From NCBI RefSeq assembly GCF_024713945.1, contig NC_134683.1, positions 3,411,501 to 3,475,500 of the forward strand: a DNA stretch of 64,000 nucleotides, given 5' to 3'. A program made the translations under genes and the position numbers. The DNA is from Dermatophagoides farinae. Taxonomy: Eukaryota > Arthropoda > Arachnida > Sarcoptiformes > Pyroglyphidae. Positions 1 through 12,800 of this stretch are shown here, piece after piece; within the stretch, counting starts at the first letter, position 1, and each line of letters starts with the position of its first letter. A model generated the notes under the pieces. It saw nothing but the letters and a program-made list of their open reading frames with translations, made no database searches and had not been told where the DNA came from.

Positions 1-544
1 AGCACAATTTATTTGCAAAAAAAAATGAAAAAAAAAGAAAAAAAGGGACCTATCTGTTTCCATTGAATGTGTCATTTCATTTTAGATCAACCATAATAAA
101 CAGAAAAGACAAATGGATGGATTCTTCATCCACACACACACACACACACAGAATAAAGTAAAGTCAGAAATATATATTGCTTATGAGAGCAACAAATGTC
201 ATTTATTCTCATTCCCCAATATCGATTACACACACATAAACACACAAAAAGCCGTGTGTCATTCGCATGTTTTATATCGGCGCTTTTTTTCTGTTTTTGT
301 TTTCGTTTTTGTTTTGTTTTGTTTCGGCGTTGGTTGAATTGATTGATTGATGATTGATAATGATCATTTTCATCACTATATACACAGTACTGCAATCCAT
401 ATATATAAATCGATATATTTCACTTGATTATTGAAATCATCATCATTTCGACAAATGATGATGATTTCGTATGTCTGTGAAATGGTAATCATTCATTCAT
501 TCATTTGATGACGATTTTTCGAATATTTTCCTTCGATACTTGAT

Positions 545-560
545 ACGCCATCTGTTGGCC
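545..560 (+). promoter_or_regulatory. CTCF/YY1-like motif (ACGCCATCTGTTGGCC)
   Basis: The sequence ACGCCATCTGTTGGCC is a non-repetitive island in simple-repeat DNA. It resembles the CCA(C/T)CT(n)GTGG-type core described for arthropod CTCF sites, and it also contains a GCCAT core as used by YY1/Pho. The assignment is by eye from motif memory; binding is not shown. Confidence 0.25.
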
Positions 561-3500
561 ATTTTGGGCGACCGAAAAAAAAATCTAAATCTAATTTCAA
601 TCTTGCCATTTTTTTTATGAAATATCGGAAATAACAATGAAAAAAAAACAGAAAAAAATCCATCCGACCAATGTTCATCATCATCATCATCATCATCAAT
701 TAGATAATTTACGAAACAACAACAACAACAACGAAAAAAAAATCCCGATAAAAAAGAAATTAATCGACTTACAACATGATGATGAAGAAAAATAGAAAAA
801 AAAGAAATGTTCGAAAAAATAATTTGAAAATTCCGTTGAATATAATGGCGAAAAAAACGAAGACGACGACGAAAAAATCTATTGATTAAATTAACCATTC
901 GAGGCTAGCCTAATTTGTTGTTGTTGTTATCCGAATAATCAACTGATCATCATCATCATCATGATTATCAGTAAAGATGGTGGGCAAAAAAAAAAAATCT
1001 CATATTGTCTTGACCATCAGATGATAATAGTTCATTCAGGTCGATCTGGATATATATATTGAATATGGTTATTTTTGATTATTTTCTTTATTTTTTTTAC
1101 CTGCTTGATGATGTTCAATTTTCTTATCTCATTTATTAATATTATTATAATCTCAAGGATATAATAACAAGAACAGCAAAAAAAAATCTATGGTGTGGCC
1201 TATCCGGCCACATCTTTCATACACACACACACAGGTTGAAAATCGTGAACACACCACACATTTATTTATTGTGTATATATGGTGAGAGTTTAATTAATTG
1301 CTTAATTTCAAATCTTTGTTTGTGTGTGTGTGTGTGTGTGTCAGTTTTTTTTTGTTCAATCAGGTAATTAGTAATTACCGGTGTTCATCAATATTGTTCA
1401 ATATACAATAGGTTTTTATTGTCTATTTCATTCATTCCAAATAATTCTTTTTTCCTGGTAAAGAATTTTTATTCTTTTTTTTTGCTGAAATTCACACACA
1501 CACACAACCAATATTGATTTTTTTTCTATTTTGAAAAAAAATTGAAAATTCTGTCATAGGTGTAAAGCTTGTGATATGTTGCAATTATTTCAATTGTTGA
1601 GTCTGTCAATGAATATCGCACAAACCTACACACACACACCCAATGATGATAGATGTAATGGATATTCATTCCATTTCAATTCAATTCAATTCAGCCTGTC
1701 AACATTCTCTGTGTGGAGTCTGTCAGAATTGCCGAATAAATTGTCAAAAGAAAGAAAAAAAAATGACGATAAATTTTGAAGAAAAAAAAATTTTCTCTCT
1801 CTCTCTCTATCTTTTTGTCACATTAAATAAACGGAATAATAATTTTTTTTTCTGCTGTTTCACCATCATCCATCCATCCATCTATCCATCGTCATTGAAT
1901 CATTGAGAATGGTTGCATTGGTTTGGCCAATCGATAATAATGGCAATAATACATCAAACAATAATAACTGAACTGAGAATCTCTGGAACTGGAAACTCGT
2001 AATTCACACACACACACACACAAACACACACAAATACACGAATACACATCAAAAGACAATCGAAAAAAAAAGTTCACAACAGCAGTTTTACTACTACTTT
2101 TTCAAATTGGGGCCAATTCTTATTTGTCACGCTATTAGTTTTTGTGTGTGTGTGATGTGATGTTTGATGTTTGATGTGTGACATTCAATTCTCATTCCTG
2201 AACATTTATTTTCATGGAACAACAACAACAACAACAACAACAACAAACGAGAAAAAAATAACAAATTTCATATCTATGAATGAAATATAATGGTCGTCAA
2301 TTCCAAAAATAAAAAAAAAATAAAAAAATAGCGGTGACACAATAATAACGATAATCGAATTCAACGAATAATAATAATAATAATGATAATGATGATATAC
2401 TAGCCATCAACATCATCAATAAATTATTTTTTCTTTTTTTTTTTTTACTCCAGCCAAATTCAATTCTCCAATATTTTCAATGTAAAGAATTTCAAAAGAA
2501 TTTTTGTTACAAAAACCATGATGATGATGATGATGATGATAGAATGACAATGGCATAACATACATAAAGATTGATTTTGATAGATAAAGAATAAATGGGC
2601 AAAAAATCATCAAGAAATCATCATGATGATGATCATCATTATTATGGCTGGTCGTAAATCTATGGTGAACAAAAAATTCTTTCAAGAATTTTTTGATGAT
2701 AACAAATCATTTTAAAATTAACAACAACAACAACAACTGATATGACAAACTACAACTACTACTACTAGATGGATAAAGAAGTTCGAAGAATTGAAAATGA
2801 AAAATTCTGTTCATTCTTTTTTTTTCAATGCACACAATGGATGTGTATATGTACCGATATTGTTTTCAATTATGGTCTATGGTATCGAGAGTATATTACA
2901 AATAAATAATTTACACTTGACACCATCATCATGATCCATTGGACCATAAGTTCATTTTAAAGATTTTTTTTTCATTTTTTTTTTGAAATTCCGGGCCATA
3001 TATATTCTGGTCAGTCGTTTTTTTTTCTTCACTCTGTTGGTGTTGAATTTTTTTTTCTCTCACCATTCTATCTCTCAATGGAATCGACCGGCTATCATCA
3101 TCATCATCATCATGATGATCATTATATTGAATTATCCGTTAACGGGATTTTTTTTTTGTTTCTCTCTCTCTCTCTATTTCTGACAATATGGTCTGTGAAC
3201 AAGGCAGCGACGACGGCAAATATCAAACCAAACCAAAACAACGACAACAACAACGACAACGACAACGACTGTGAACATTCATTCAATTTTAATGATAAAT
3301 TATGTAATTTTAAACTTGAACCTTCTTTCTTTTTTTTGTGGAAAAAAAACTTTAAAAAAAAATGAAACTGAATCGAATTTGACCCATCTGTGTGGATATA
3401 AAATACAAAAATATATCGAATGTCATCATTGTTCCAAAAGAACAACAACAACAACAAAAACATATTGTTTTGTAAAAGAATCAATCGATTTTGTTGTTGT

Positions 3501-4577
3501 TGTTGTCCATTTTGAACGGATATTATTGTATTATGGTGATGATAATAGCCGGGTATTTTTTTTTATTCTTTATCTCTACGTTTATCACCGTGTCGGTCGG
3601 TTATTCAAAAAATATCGATTTTTCATATGGCCATCACCATTATGATGATGATGATTATAGAATCTAAAATTCAGAATTCTTGAAAATAGTGTATATCAAT
3701 CATAAGTTTTTTTTTCTTTGAATTCAAAGTTTTTTATGATCATCATCACAATGATGATGATGATGATAGAGTTTTGGTTTTTCTTACAATTTGAATATCT
3801 ATTTTTGTGTGGATTTATTCTTTCTTTTTTCTGATGATTTCCATTGTTTGTTTTGTTTTTGTTTTTGTTTTGTTGTTCCAAATTTTTTTTTCGGTTCATT
3901 GTTTCGCCATCATCATCATCATCATCATCATCGTCGACATGATTGTTGTTTGTTTGTTTGGAAAAGTAAAAAAAAAAAAACATTTCGGATCACTAGCTGC
4001 TAGATGGGCCATTATTGATTGTCATCCAATATTAAACTGCAACAGAATCAAAAATCAAATCGGCCATTCAGATACTGGATTCTGGATATATATACAATAC
4101 ATAATTTGTTGTCGTTGATCCTTGTTATTTGTTTTTTTTGTTGTTCACTATAGTTTATCATTATTATATCAAGAATAATCTCCATATATGTAAAGTTTGA
4201 GCGATAATGAATGACAATCATCAGATTGGATCATCATCATTGGATTGTTTGCTTATTGTTTGTTGTTATTTTTGCATCATTTGGTATTATGTTTGATCAA
4301 TTCTGATTGCTGTTGTTGTTGTTGTTGTTTTTTTTTTGATTCTGAATTCTGGATTATTTAATAATAATAATAATAATAGTTATGTTTCGAATCAAGAATA
4401 TTATTATTATTGCATCTGATCTGGAATCATCATGATCATGATCATGCTGGAATTCAATTATAACAAATCTAGATTTTTTTTCTGACTTTCATTCAACGAA
4501 TGAATCAAGCATAAATTAACAGGAAAAAAAACAGTTGACTTGAATTAACACAGCCTTATTCGGTTGACTTGGCCAGC

Positions 4578-4600
4578 AAAAAAAAAAAAAAAAAAAAAAA
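4578..4600 (+). repeat. Poly-A run of 23
   Basis: Uninterrupted A run. There is no obvious target-site duplication or retro-copied gene upstream, so it is treated as a simple homopolymer. Confidence 0.9.
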
Positions 4601-6121
4601 TTCGATTTCTATTCACAGATCAGTTGACCAGTTATACAACAAAAAATTATTATTAATGCTGTCCAGTGTCATTTCTGTTCATTGTGATTTGTATATAGTA
4701 GTTCATTTTATTCATCGAAACGAAAATGAACCAAAGCAAGATTATGATGATATTCACATGTCATCATTTGGATTCGATTCTCAAATATTTTTGCTACTGC
4801 TGTTGTTGTTGTTGTCCACACTTTTTGATTGTTTGCTTTTTCTTTTTGCCAGAAAGAAATTATTCTTTTTTTTCCACTTGAATAATAGGATTATTCGGGA
4901 TACTCTGGTCAAATGAAAATCAACAAATCAAACAAACAAACAAACAAACATGATATTCCATCATCAATGTCTTTATTATTGCCATCATCATCATCATCAT
5001 CATCATTTGATGTGTTTTATATACATTAGAATGACCATTGAACAAAAAAATGATGATGATGATGATGATGAAATTAATTCTTTAAGATTGTGTGGGAAAT
5101 GATGATGATTCGTAAATACAAACAAACACCCACCCACACACACACACATGCACACAAATTGAAATTTCGATATATGATTGAATGTTGGTAATATTAGACT
5201 AAATAAACTGAACAAAATGAATACTCTGAATACTGAATGAAATCATTTTTTTTTTTACTTTGAGTGTTGTACGATTGAATATTTGAATATTTGTTGTTGT
5301 TCAATTGTGGAATGATGATGATGATGATGACAGTATAACAATCATAATCATCACATCATAACCAATAATTTGCATCAACAAAAAAAAAAAATAGATTTCG
5401 GAAACACATCATCATCCATAATCTGATCATCATCGAAAAGAATTTTTTTTATTTGCCCAAGCTAATCATATGATGATGATGGTACACAATCGAATGATTG
5501 AGAAAATGTGATCTAACCAACCAAATAGATAGATAACAATCACATAAATAGAGAGAGAGAGAGAGATGGAGAGAGACAAGCAAACAACAACAACAATAAC
5601 GAGAGACAAGTTGTCACAAATCAAGTGTGTGTGTGTGTACCAGAAAAAATCAAAGTTTTTTTTTTTATTCATTCGTGTTCAAAATGGAATTCTTAAAATG
5701 TATGGATAATAATAATAACATTATATTTGTGTGAGTGAATTTTTTTTTTTTTTTTTTGGCATTCTAGGAGAAAATCCTTTTTTTCCCGATATATAATGTG
5801 TTTATCGCTGTTCACTTGTCATGTATTGTAGTTTGGTTTTTTGGTTTGGTTTTTTTTTCGGTTTGGTGATTGGTGACTGATATACACCAATCTTATTTGC
5901 TTTTTTTTTTTTTTTTTTTTGCTATCTGATTCAAATAATAATTCTTTTCGGTTCGGTTATCATTGTCATGGATTCAATCGAATTTTATTTTATTTTTTTT
6001 TTGTCAACTTATTCTTGTCAACTAAACAACAACAACAAATTCTGTTGAATAAGAAAGATAACGAATTTTTTTTTCTCGCTTACTTCACTTACAGAATCGA
6101 TTCTTATTCTTCAATGACAAC

Positions 6122-6151
6122 ATCTATCTATCTATCTATCTATCTATCTAT
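6122..6151 (+). repeat. TATC tetranucleotide microsatellite
   Basis: About seven perfect copies of the four-base unit TCTA/TATC, without internal interruptions. Confidence 0.9.
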
Positions 6152-6456
6152 GGATATGTGTCATTCGATTGACTTGTTTGTTTGTTTGTTGTCATAATAA
6201 TAATAAACCGCAAAAAAAAAATGAAATCATCGCATCATCATCATTACAAGTCTATTTGATTCTTATTGTTTGCTTCGATGATTTTCTAGTGTGAAAGCAA
6301 CAAAATTTAAAAAAAAATGGATAGAAATTTTCAAAATGACAAGCAATGAATTACCTACCTAGCTTTTTTGTATGGTAAGAATTCATTCACAAATTGAAAT
6401 TTTTTTTTTGTATATAACACAAAACAGAAAAAAAATACAGAAATAGAACAACGTAT

Positions 6457-6470
6457 GCCACCTGGTGGAC
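6457..6470 (+). promoter_or_regulatory. CTCF-like motif (GCCACCTGGTGGAC)
   Basis: GCCACCTGGTGGAC contains the 11-nt near-palindrome CCACCTGGTGG, which includes an E-box (CACCTG) and resembles the CTCF core. It sits between poly-A and T-rich tracts with no gene nearby. Whether CTCF or an E-box factor binds it cannot be told from sequence. Confidence 0.3.
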
Positions 6471-7787
6471 ATATTATGTATTATGGTGATTTTATAAAAA
6501 AATTTTTGCCGCCAAACATTTTTGTATACAAACAAACAAACACACACACACACATGGATGATTATTGATGATTGTGATGATGATACAAACAAATACCGTT
6601 TAATCGTTTGTAGTTGTTGTTGTTGTTGTTGTTTTCATCAGAAAAATGTATGCATATTACATATAAAAACATTTACGACGGAAAAAAATGTGTCCAACGT
6701 AAAAATAATGAATATCGGACACATATATAACAATAATAAATCATTACAAAAAAAAAGAAAGGATCCGAGACATGAATTTCCTTTGCTTTTGCTACTACTG
6801 TACATACAGTTCGATTATAATGATGATAATAATAATAATATTATTCACCACACACACACTCAAATACACAAAAATAACGATTTACAAACAAAAATGAACC
6901 AATAAACGGCTACACAAAGTAACATACACAATATCATCAATATTATGGACCAGTGAGTGAGCAAAAAAAAAAAATACACTAAACGCAGATTGATGATGAC
7001 CATATAACGATATGAACGGAATCATACGACATTAATTTAGATGTCAAACATGTTTTTATTATGATTACAATGTTGACGTTGTTATTGTTGTTGTTGATGA
7101 TGATGATGATGATGATGTTGATTATTGAGAATATTCTACACTGGCAACAATAGAAACAGATCAGTAGCAGCAGCAGCAACAACAGCAGTGAAAAAAGGTC
7201 GATTAAATTATTATTATTCAATCAAAATCAAGATTATCATTGAAGAATTTCAGAATGATTTACGCACACACACACACAGAATAGAGAATATCAGTGTATA
7301 CCAATGTACCGGCAGCATACACAACAACAAACACACATACAGATTGATAAAGATGAGACAATCATTTCGAATCAAAAAAATATGTATCGATGTAATGATT
7401 ACCATTAGTGATTCTATTCTCTTTTAATTTTCATTTCACTGTCGTCGTTGTCGTTGGTTCGGTCGTTATCGTCGTCCATTTCAAAAAAAAAAAAAAAAAA
7501 ATTCTATTACACATAATATACACATGCATGAGTTCGATTTCCAACAATTTGATTTGGCGCATTTGAATCATATATGGATAGCTATACTGTTGGTGTATGT
7601 GTGTGTGTGTATATTGATTTGAATATTTGAATTCTTCGTTTTTTTTTTGTTTGAAAAATTTTCATTTGATTCGTTAATGAATCACACACACACACACACA
7701 CACGCACACACACTGTCATATATATAATCAATACATTTGGTTGATGATGATCACAATTGGAACATAGGCATAGGCACAGAAAGTATT

Positions 7788-7790
<3 letters not shown>

Positions 7791-7822
<32 letters not shown>
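7791..7822 (+). repeat. (TC)16 microsatellite
   Basis: A pure TC dinucleotide array of 32 nt, followed by two short interrupted CT blocks. Confidence 0.95.
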
Positions 7823-7828
<6 letters not shown>

Positions 7829-7844
7829 TCACTCTTTTATTTTA

Positions 7845-7858
7845 TCGAATCGATTCGA
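7845..7858. repeat. 14-bp perfect palindrome TCGAATCGATTCGA
   Basis: The sequence equals its own reverse complement. It uses the same TCGAA/TTCGA words as the palindromes at 9816, 18783 and 18924. It lies directly after the TC microsatellite. Confidence 0.8.
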
Positions 7859-8104
7859 ATTATTTGAATTCGAATTTGAATTTGAATTTTTTTTCCTCTG
7901 GTTGTGAAAACAAAAAAAAAAGAAAGAAAGAAAGAATAAAATTCAAATTCAGAGTTTGTGCAAATTAGAGATGATTGTTCATTCATTCATTCATTCATTT
8001 ATACTGTGATGCTAGATAGTTCTATGTTTTTTTTTTGATATGATTCTAAACATTCTGAAACTCTAACAAATAATTCTACAGTTCTAGAATTCTATATCTG
8101 CGAT

Positions 8105-8106
<2 letters not shown>

Positions 8107-8143
<37 letters not shown>
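8107..8143 (+). repeat. (GT)18 microsatellite, longest dinucleotide array seen
   Basis: A pure GT array of 37 nt. It is the longest of roughly 60 CA/TG arrays in the first 34 kb. Confidence 0.95.
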
Positions 8144-8144
<1 letters not shown>

Positions 8145-8380
8145 ATGTAGAAGTATGAATGTGCGTTTTTTTCTTTGTCTATTTCGTTTGTTTGATAAAT
8201 TTTTTTTTCTCACACGTTTTATTTTTATAATTACTGGGCCCCGAATCTCTCATTTCATTTTTGGGCTTTATTCTTTATCTTTATATTTGACTCTGTCTAT
8301 TTTTTTTTTGCCTATGTTTCACTATCTATGAATCTTTGTCTATGTGGATATATAATTGTGGATGGAATTTCAGTGTCATA

Positions 8381-8402
8381 GCAGCAGCAGCAGCAGCAGC
8401 AG
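8381..8402 (+). repeat. (GCA)7 trinucleotide repeat
   Basis: A pure GCA array of 22 nt. It is not in a credible reading frame. Confidence 0.95.
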
Positions 8403-9815
8403 TTGTGTATTGTCAATTATTTAACACATTTCGTAATGGTTCCAAATGAATTTTACGATTTTTGTATTTGAATATATTAATTCTCTCTAATTCACTATGC
8501 TGCTGCTTCTTTGTCGTCGTCTTGAGTTTTTTTTTTTTGGTCTGTACGATTGTCTTGTGGATTCATTCATTGGCCAGTTGGATAGAAAAAAAATATTCAT
8601 AGTGTGTGTGTGTATGATTATGAATTATTGTGTACGATTTTAAATCTGTTTCATATTGTAATTGAAACAATTATTAAATATGATGATGATTCAGTCAGTA
8701 ATTTCATTGCTTTCAGTGTGTTTGTGTTTGATATTTTTTTTTTTTGGTTTTATTCTCTTCTAGAATCTATCTGTTGTTGTAGGTACAATACAAGATGGAC
8801 ATTGGGATTTTTTCAAACAAAAAAAAAATCCAAAATCAAAATCCGCGCGCACACATACAAATTCTTGTAGTGGTAGCGCATGTTGAACCAACAATTTTTC
8901 AATCAAATCATTCATTTTCACCATTTATACAGACTAATTTCTATCCACAATGATGTTGTACAATGATAATAAATAGAATTTGTTTTTTTTTAAATCGTAC
9001 AGTATAGAATTCACATTTGGAATGAATAAATTCTATGTTTAGAATTGGCCAATGAGGGGGGAGGAAAAAAATTTACCCCTTTTTTTCATTACTCATTGAT
9101 TCCATATGTCTCATTCACCTCTCTCTCTCTCTCTCTGTTTATTCATTCATTAATTTACATTGCATGATGACCGAATCTTGATGATCGGATCTCATATGCA
9201 AACACACACACACTATGCTTATTTGTTCACTCTTTCACTGTGTGTGTGTGTGTGTGTGTATATATGTCATTCAATCGTCGTTAATTTATTGATATTCGTG
9301 TTCCAAAATAATTTTTTTTTCTTCCCAGTTATTATTCATTTATAATGCTTTTAATGCTGCTACTATATTCTTACACACACACACACGCACTGTATGTTTT
9401 AGTATTGGATCGATATACGAATCAATTTTTTTTTCTTTTTGCTTTTGTTCATTATGACTTGAACCGATTGAATTGACAACGACGACGTAATAGTTTTGTT
9501 GTTGATCACAGTCCCCCGCCGCAGCCGCTATTTTTCAATCTATAGATTTTTTTTCTCTCTCTCTCTCTCATTCACTCATTTAGTAGTAGATTGACAATTC
9601 AGAAATATTCAATCTATGAGCATAAAGTATTAATTGTAATGAGCGAATAAAAAAAAAGTGTATAAATGTGTTCAACGGGGTGTTTTTTTTTTGTTGTTTG
9701 TTGTAATATTTGCACATATGCTTCTGCTACTTTAAATCGATGCTACTGCCATTCAACCCTTTTTTTCGCTGTTACCTTTTCATTCATTACTAACACGATA
9801 TACACGTATATGTGT

Positions 9816-9829
9816 TCGATTCGAATCGA
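9816..9829. repeat. 14-bp perfect palindrome TCGATTCGAATCGA
   Basis: A perfect dyad centred on TTCGAA. Its 12-bp core CGATTCGAATCG recurs at 18787-18798 and 18924-18935. Confidence 0.85.
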
Positions 9830-12800
9830 TTATGATCAATCTATATCTAGTTATTATTGCTGTTTAATGTTTTGTTTGTTTGCTTGCTTGCTTGCTTGTT
9901 TTCAAATATCGATCCATTTGATCGATTATTTGATTTACCCTTTTTCAAACACAACTTTTGTGCGTGCGGTTGTATGATGATGATTTGACAAGGACAAAAA
10001 AAAACGAAAAAGTTGAATTGATTTTGAATCGAATGGTGTGTGTGTATGTGTGTTGGTAATGGGGGCAATAAAATGATCCAAAATAGCAGATTCTAATTTT
10101 CATTACTTTGTTTAACCCTTCCATTTTTCCCCTATTGCTGACAGTGTGTTAATGATTAAAACATCTATATTCATTTTTTTTGGGAGGGGAAGGGGTGGTG
10201 ACAATCATCATCATGCATGGAGGGGGTTAAATCTATGATTAGCAAAAAAAAAAAAAATTGGGGGATCTAAAGTGTAGAAGTTTCGTTTCGTTTGATGGAT
10301 CGAATCTTGCTTGGTTTTTTTATTCATAAATGAAAATTATTTTCCCTTTTAATATTTCAAATCAATGAGATATGCACACACGTTTTTTTAGCCCTTTCGT
10401 TTTGTTTTGTTTTTTGTTTTTTTTTTTGACAGGATCTCGAATGAATACTGATGACGACGACCTCGTGTCAATGTCATCGTTCATTTTTTTTTTTGGATCG
10501 GTTCATTTCATCATTGACCGGGTTGTGAATATAGAAAGAGAACGGTGGAAAAAAAGGATTATTATTAATGACTTTCCAATGCCATGAAAATCCTTTCTGT
10601 TCAATTTACAGACACGCACACTTTGTCTGAATAAAAAAAAATGGTGCCGATCAATGAATTGTCGATTGAATGATGAAAAACTTTTTTTTTCAATATTAAT
10701 TTTCAATAACTCGTAGTGTGCACACGTACTACACTGTGAAACAGTGGTACAGAAACACTCACATACACACACGTGTTGTGTTTGAAACTTTCTCTCTCTG
10801 GCTGTTTTTTTTCGTATTATTATTATTAATCGTAGATAGAAAATCAATGCATAATATTCATTTTCAATCAAAATCATAATCGAAAAAAATACCATAAAAC
10901 AGTAGCTACGAATTTAACAACAACAAAAAAAAAAAATAAAAAAAAAATCACTGAAATTGGAACGAATATGACGTATTAACCCTATGAACGCTTGGGGTTC
11001 TGGATTTTTTTTTTCTCTCTCTGTGTTTATGTGTGTGTGAGGGTCGGGAAAACCGATTAAAATCGTATCAATCTCGACCAAAGAGAGAGAGAAACCACGT
11101 CGACCAATTGTGACAATAGCTGTGTGTGTGTGTGTATTTATCAAATTGATGAATTGGGTTAAAAAAAAATTGTTGTCGTCGTCATTGGAACCCATACATG
11201 GTTTCATCATCATCATCATCATTATCATCACATCAAAATCAATTCAGATGACGATGATGATGATGACAACCGATTCTGGTTCGATACTCGAATTTCTTTT
11301 TTTTTCTCCTATTTTGAAAATTAGAAAAAAAAACAAAGATATTTGAGATCATTCAACACACACACACACACACGAACACAGAAATTATTTCTGGTTTCAA
11401 GCAACCAACAGAGACCAAAAAATAAAAAAATCAAAATTTTCTTTGCCGTTTTTTTCCCTCCAATAATGATAATTTGAATAATATTCAATCGTCGATCACA
11501 AATTTGTCAATTGCTATTGCCAACTCTCTCTCTCTGTCTGTCTGTTGCAGGCGATCCATATATTTTTCTCACTGTCTCTTCTCGATTGCAAAATAAAAAT
11601 AAAAATGACAAGAAAATCATCGAAAGACAAAAAAAGGGTTATTTCCAGTTATTGTTATTATTATTATTGATGAAAGGCAATTTGCATTAATATTCGATTT
11701 CAATTTCCATCATCATCATCATCATATTTATTATCATTATAATATTTTTACCAGCAAAAAAAAAACAAAACAAATAAACGGGTTCCACTTCCAACCACTA
11801 CTACCCTCTTTTTCAATTGTTTCATCTGACTTCCATCCCCTTTGTTTTGTTTTTCTAAATATAAAAATTCTTGTTTTTTTTTTGTATTTGAATTTTCAAT
11901 CTAATGGACTTGGATTTGGCTCAAATCAATTGCCATCGTATGATGCTGCCATTGCAATGACTGGGTGTTGTTTTCTGTGAAATGGGAAATTTTTCAACTG
12001 TGATCGAATGTAATGAGAGAAATGATTCAGATTACCATTTATTTTGATCAAATTTAATTGAAATTGACAAACAAACAAAATAAAATTTTGCCATATTATT
12101 TTTTTGGGTGTTTTTTCGTTTTCTTTTTTGATTATTGAAATTGAGTTTCATTTTTTTTTTTTTGGTCGTTGTTATTTTGTTTTTTTTTTCAAACTTGGAA
12201 ACTCTAACTAACGATTCTTTCACTTCAACAACAACAACAACAAAAAGTTCCATTTAGTTTTTGGGTGTGTATCTATCTGTATCGATTCTGTGATTCTATG
12301 ATTTTTTTTTGTTGTCCCTTTCGTTCACTTGATTCAAGTTGTCTTTTTTTCGTCGTCGTCGTCGTCGTTGTTGTTAAATACAAAGTTTCAATCTCGTTTT
12401 TTTTCCGTAGCCTAAATTGAAGAATTTTTTTTTCCTTTCTTTTTTCTCTCTCGAAACATAAACTGTCAAGTTTGAGTATGGCTTGAATTTTATTTTCTTC
12501 TCATAGAAATTCATTATCATTATCATTATCATGATCATCATCATCATCATCATCATTGATCAATGACTTTCTTAAAAAGCATTTTTCTTTCTTTCTTTTT
12601 TTTCGGAATATTCATCTTTGATTTTTGACGATACAAATTACACTTGAGAGAGAGAGAGAATTTTTTTTGTTCTTCTAGCATGATATTAGAATACTCATGA
12701 TTCTGATTTGCATGTATTAATTGCAAATTAGTGTTAATTATTTTTTTTTTAATTTACAATCATTTATTCACACTTTTATTTTCTTTCTATCTTATGATGA

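Larger units (their letters stand above)
1..8100. other. Gene-free, simple-repeat-rich DNA (part 1 of the 34-kb gene-poor block)
   Basis: I see no supportable gene here. Open frames are short and translate repeats into runs of His, Met, Asn, Gln, Ser, Phe or Cys-Val. The sequence is a mosaic of (CA)n/(TG)n arrays (for example near 131, 1320, 2005, 5135, 6540 and 7683), (CAT/ATG)n, (AAC/GTT)n, a TATC array at 6122-6151, and poly-A/T runs of 8-23 nt. Two motif-like islands stand out from the repeats: a CGCCATCTGTTGG sequence near 545 and a GCCACCTGGTGG sequence near 6457. The region could be intergenic, a large intron, or regulatory DNA of a gene outside the window. Confidence 0.7.

Noticed and set aside
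4578-4600. Poly-A run as the tail of a retro-inserted element
   Set aside because: No target-site duplication and no recognisable element body upstream.
10372-10587. Possible exon after a TTTTTTGACAG acceptor-like site (MNTDDDDLVSMSS)
   Set aside because: Only one splice-like signal, no partner exon or homology; T-rich tracts with CAG are frequent here.
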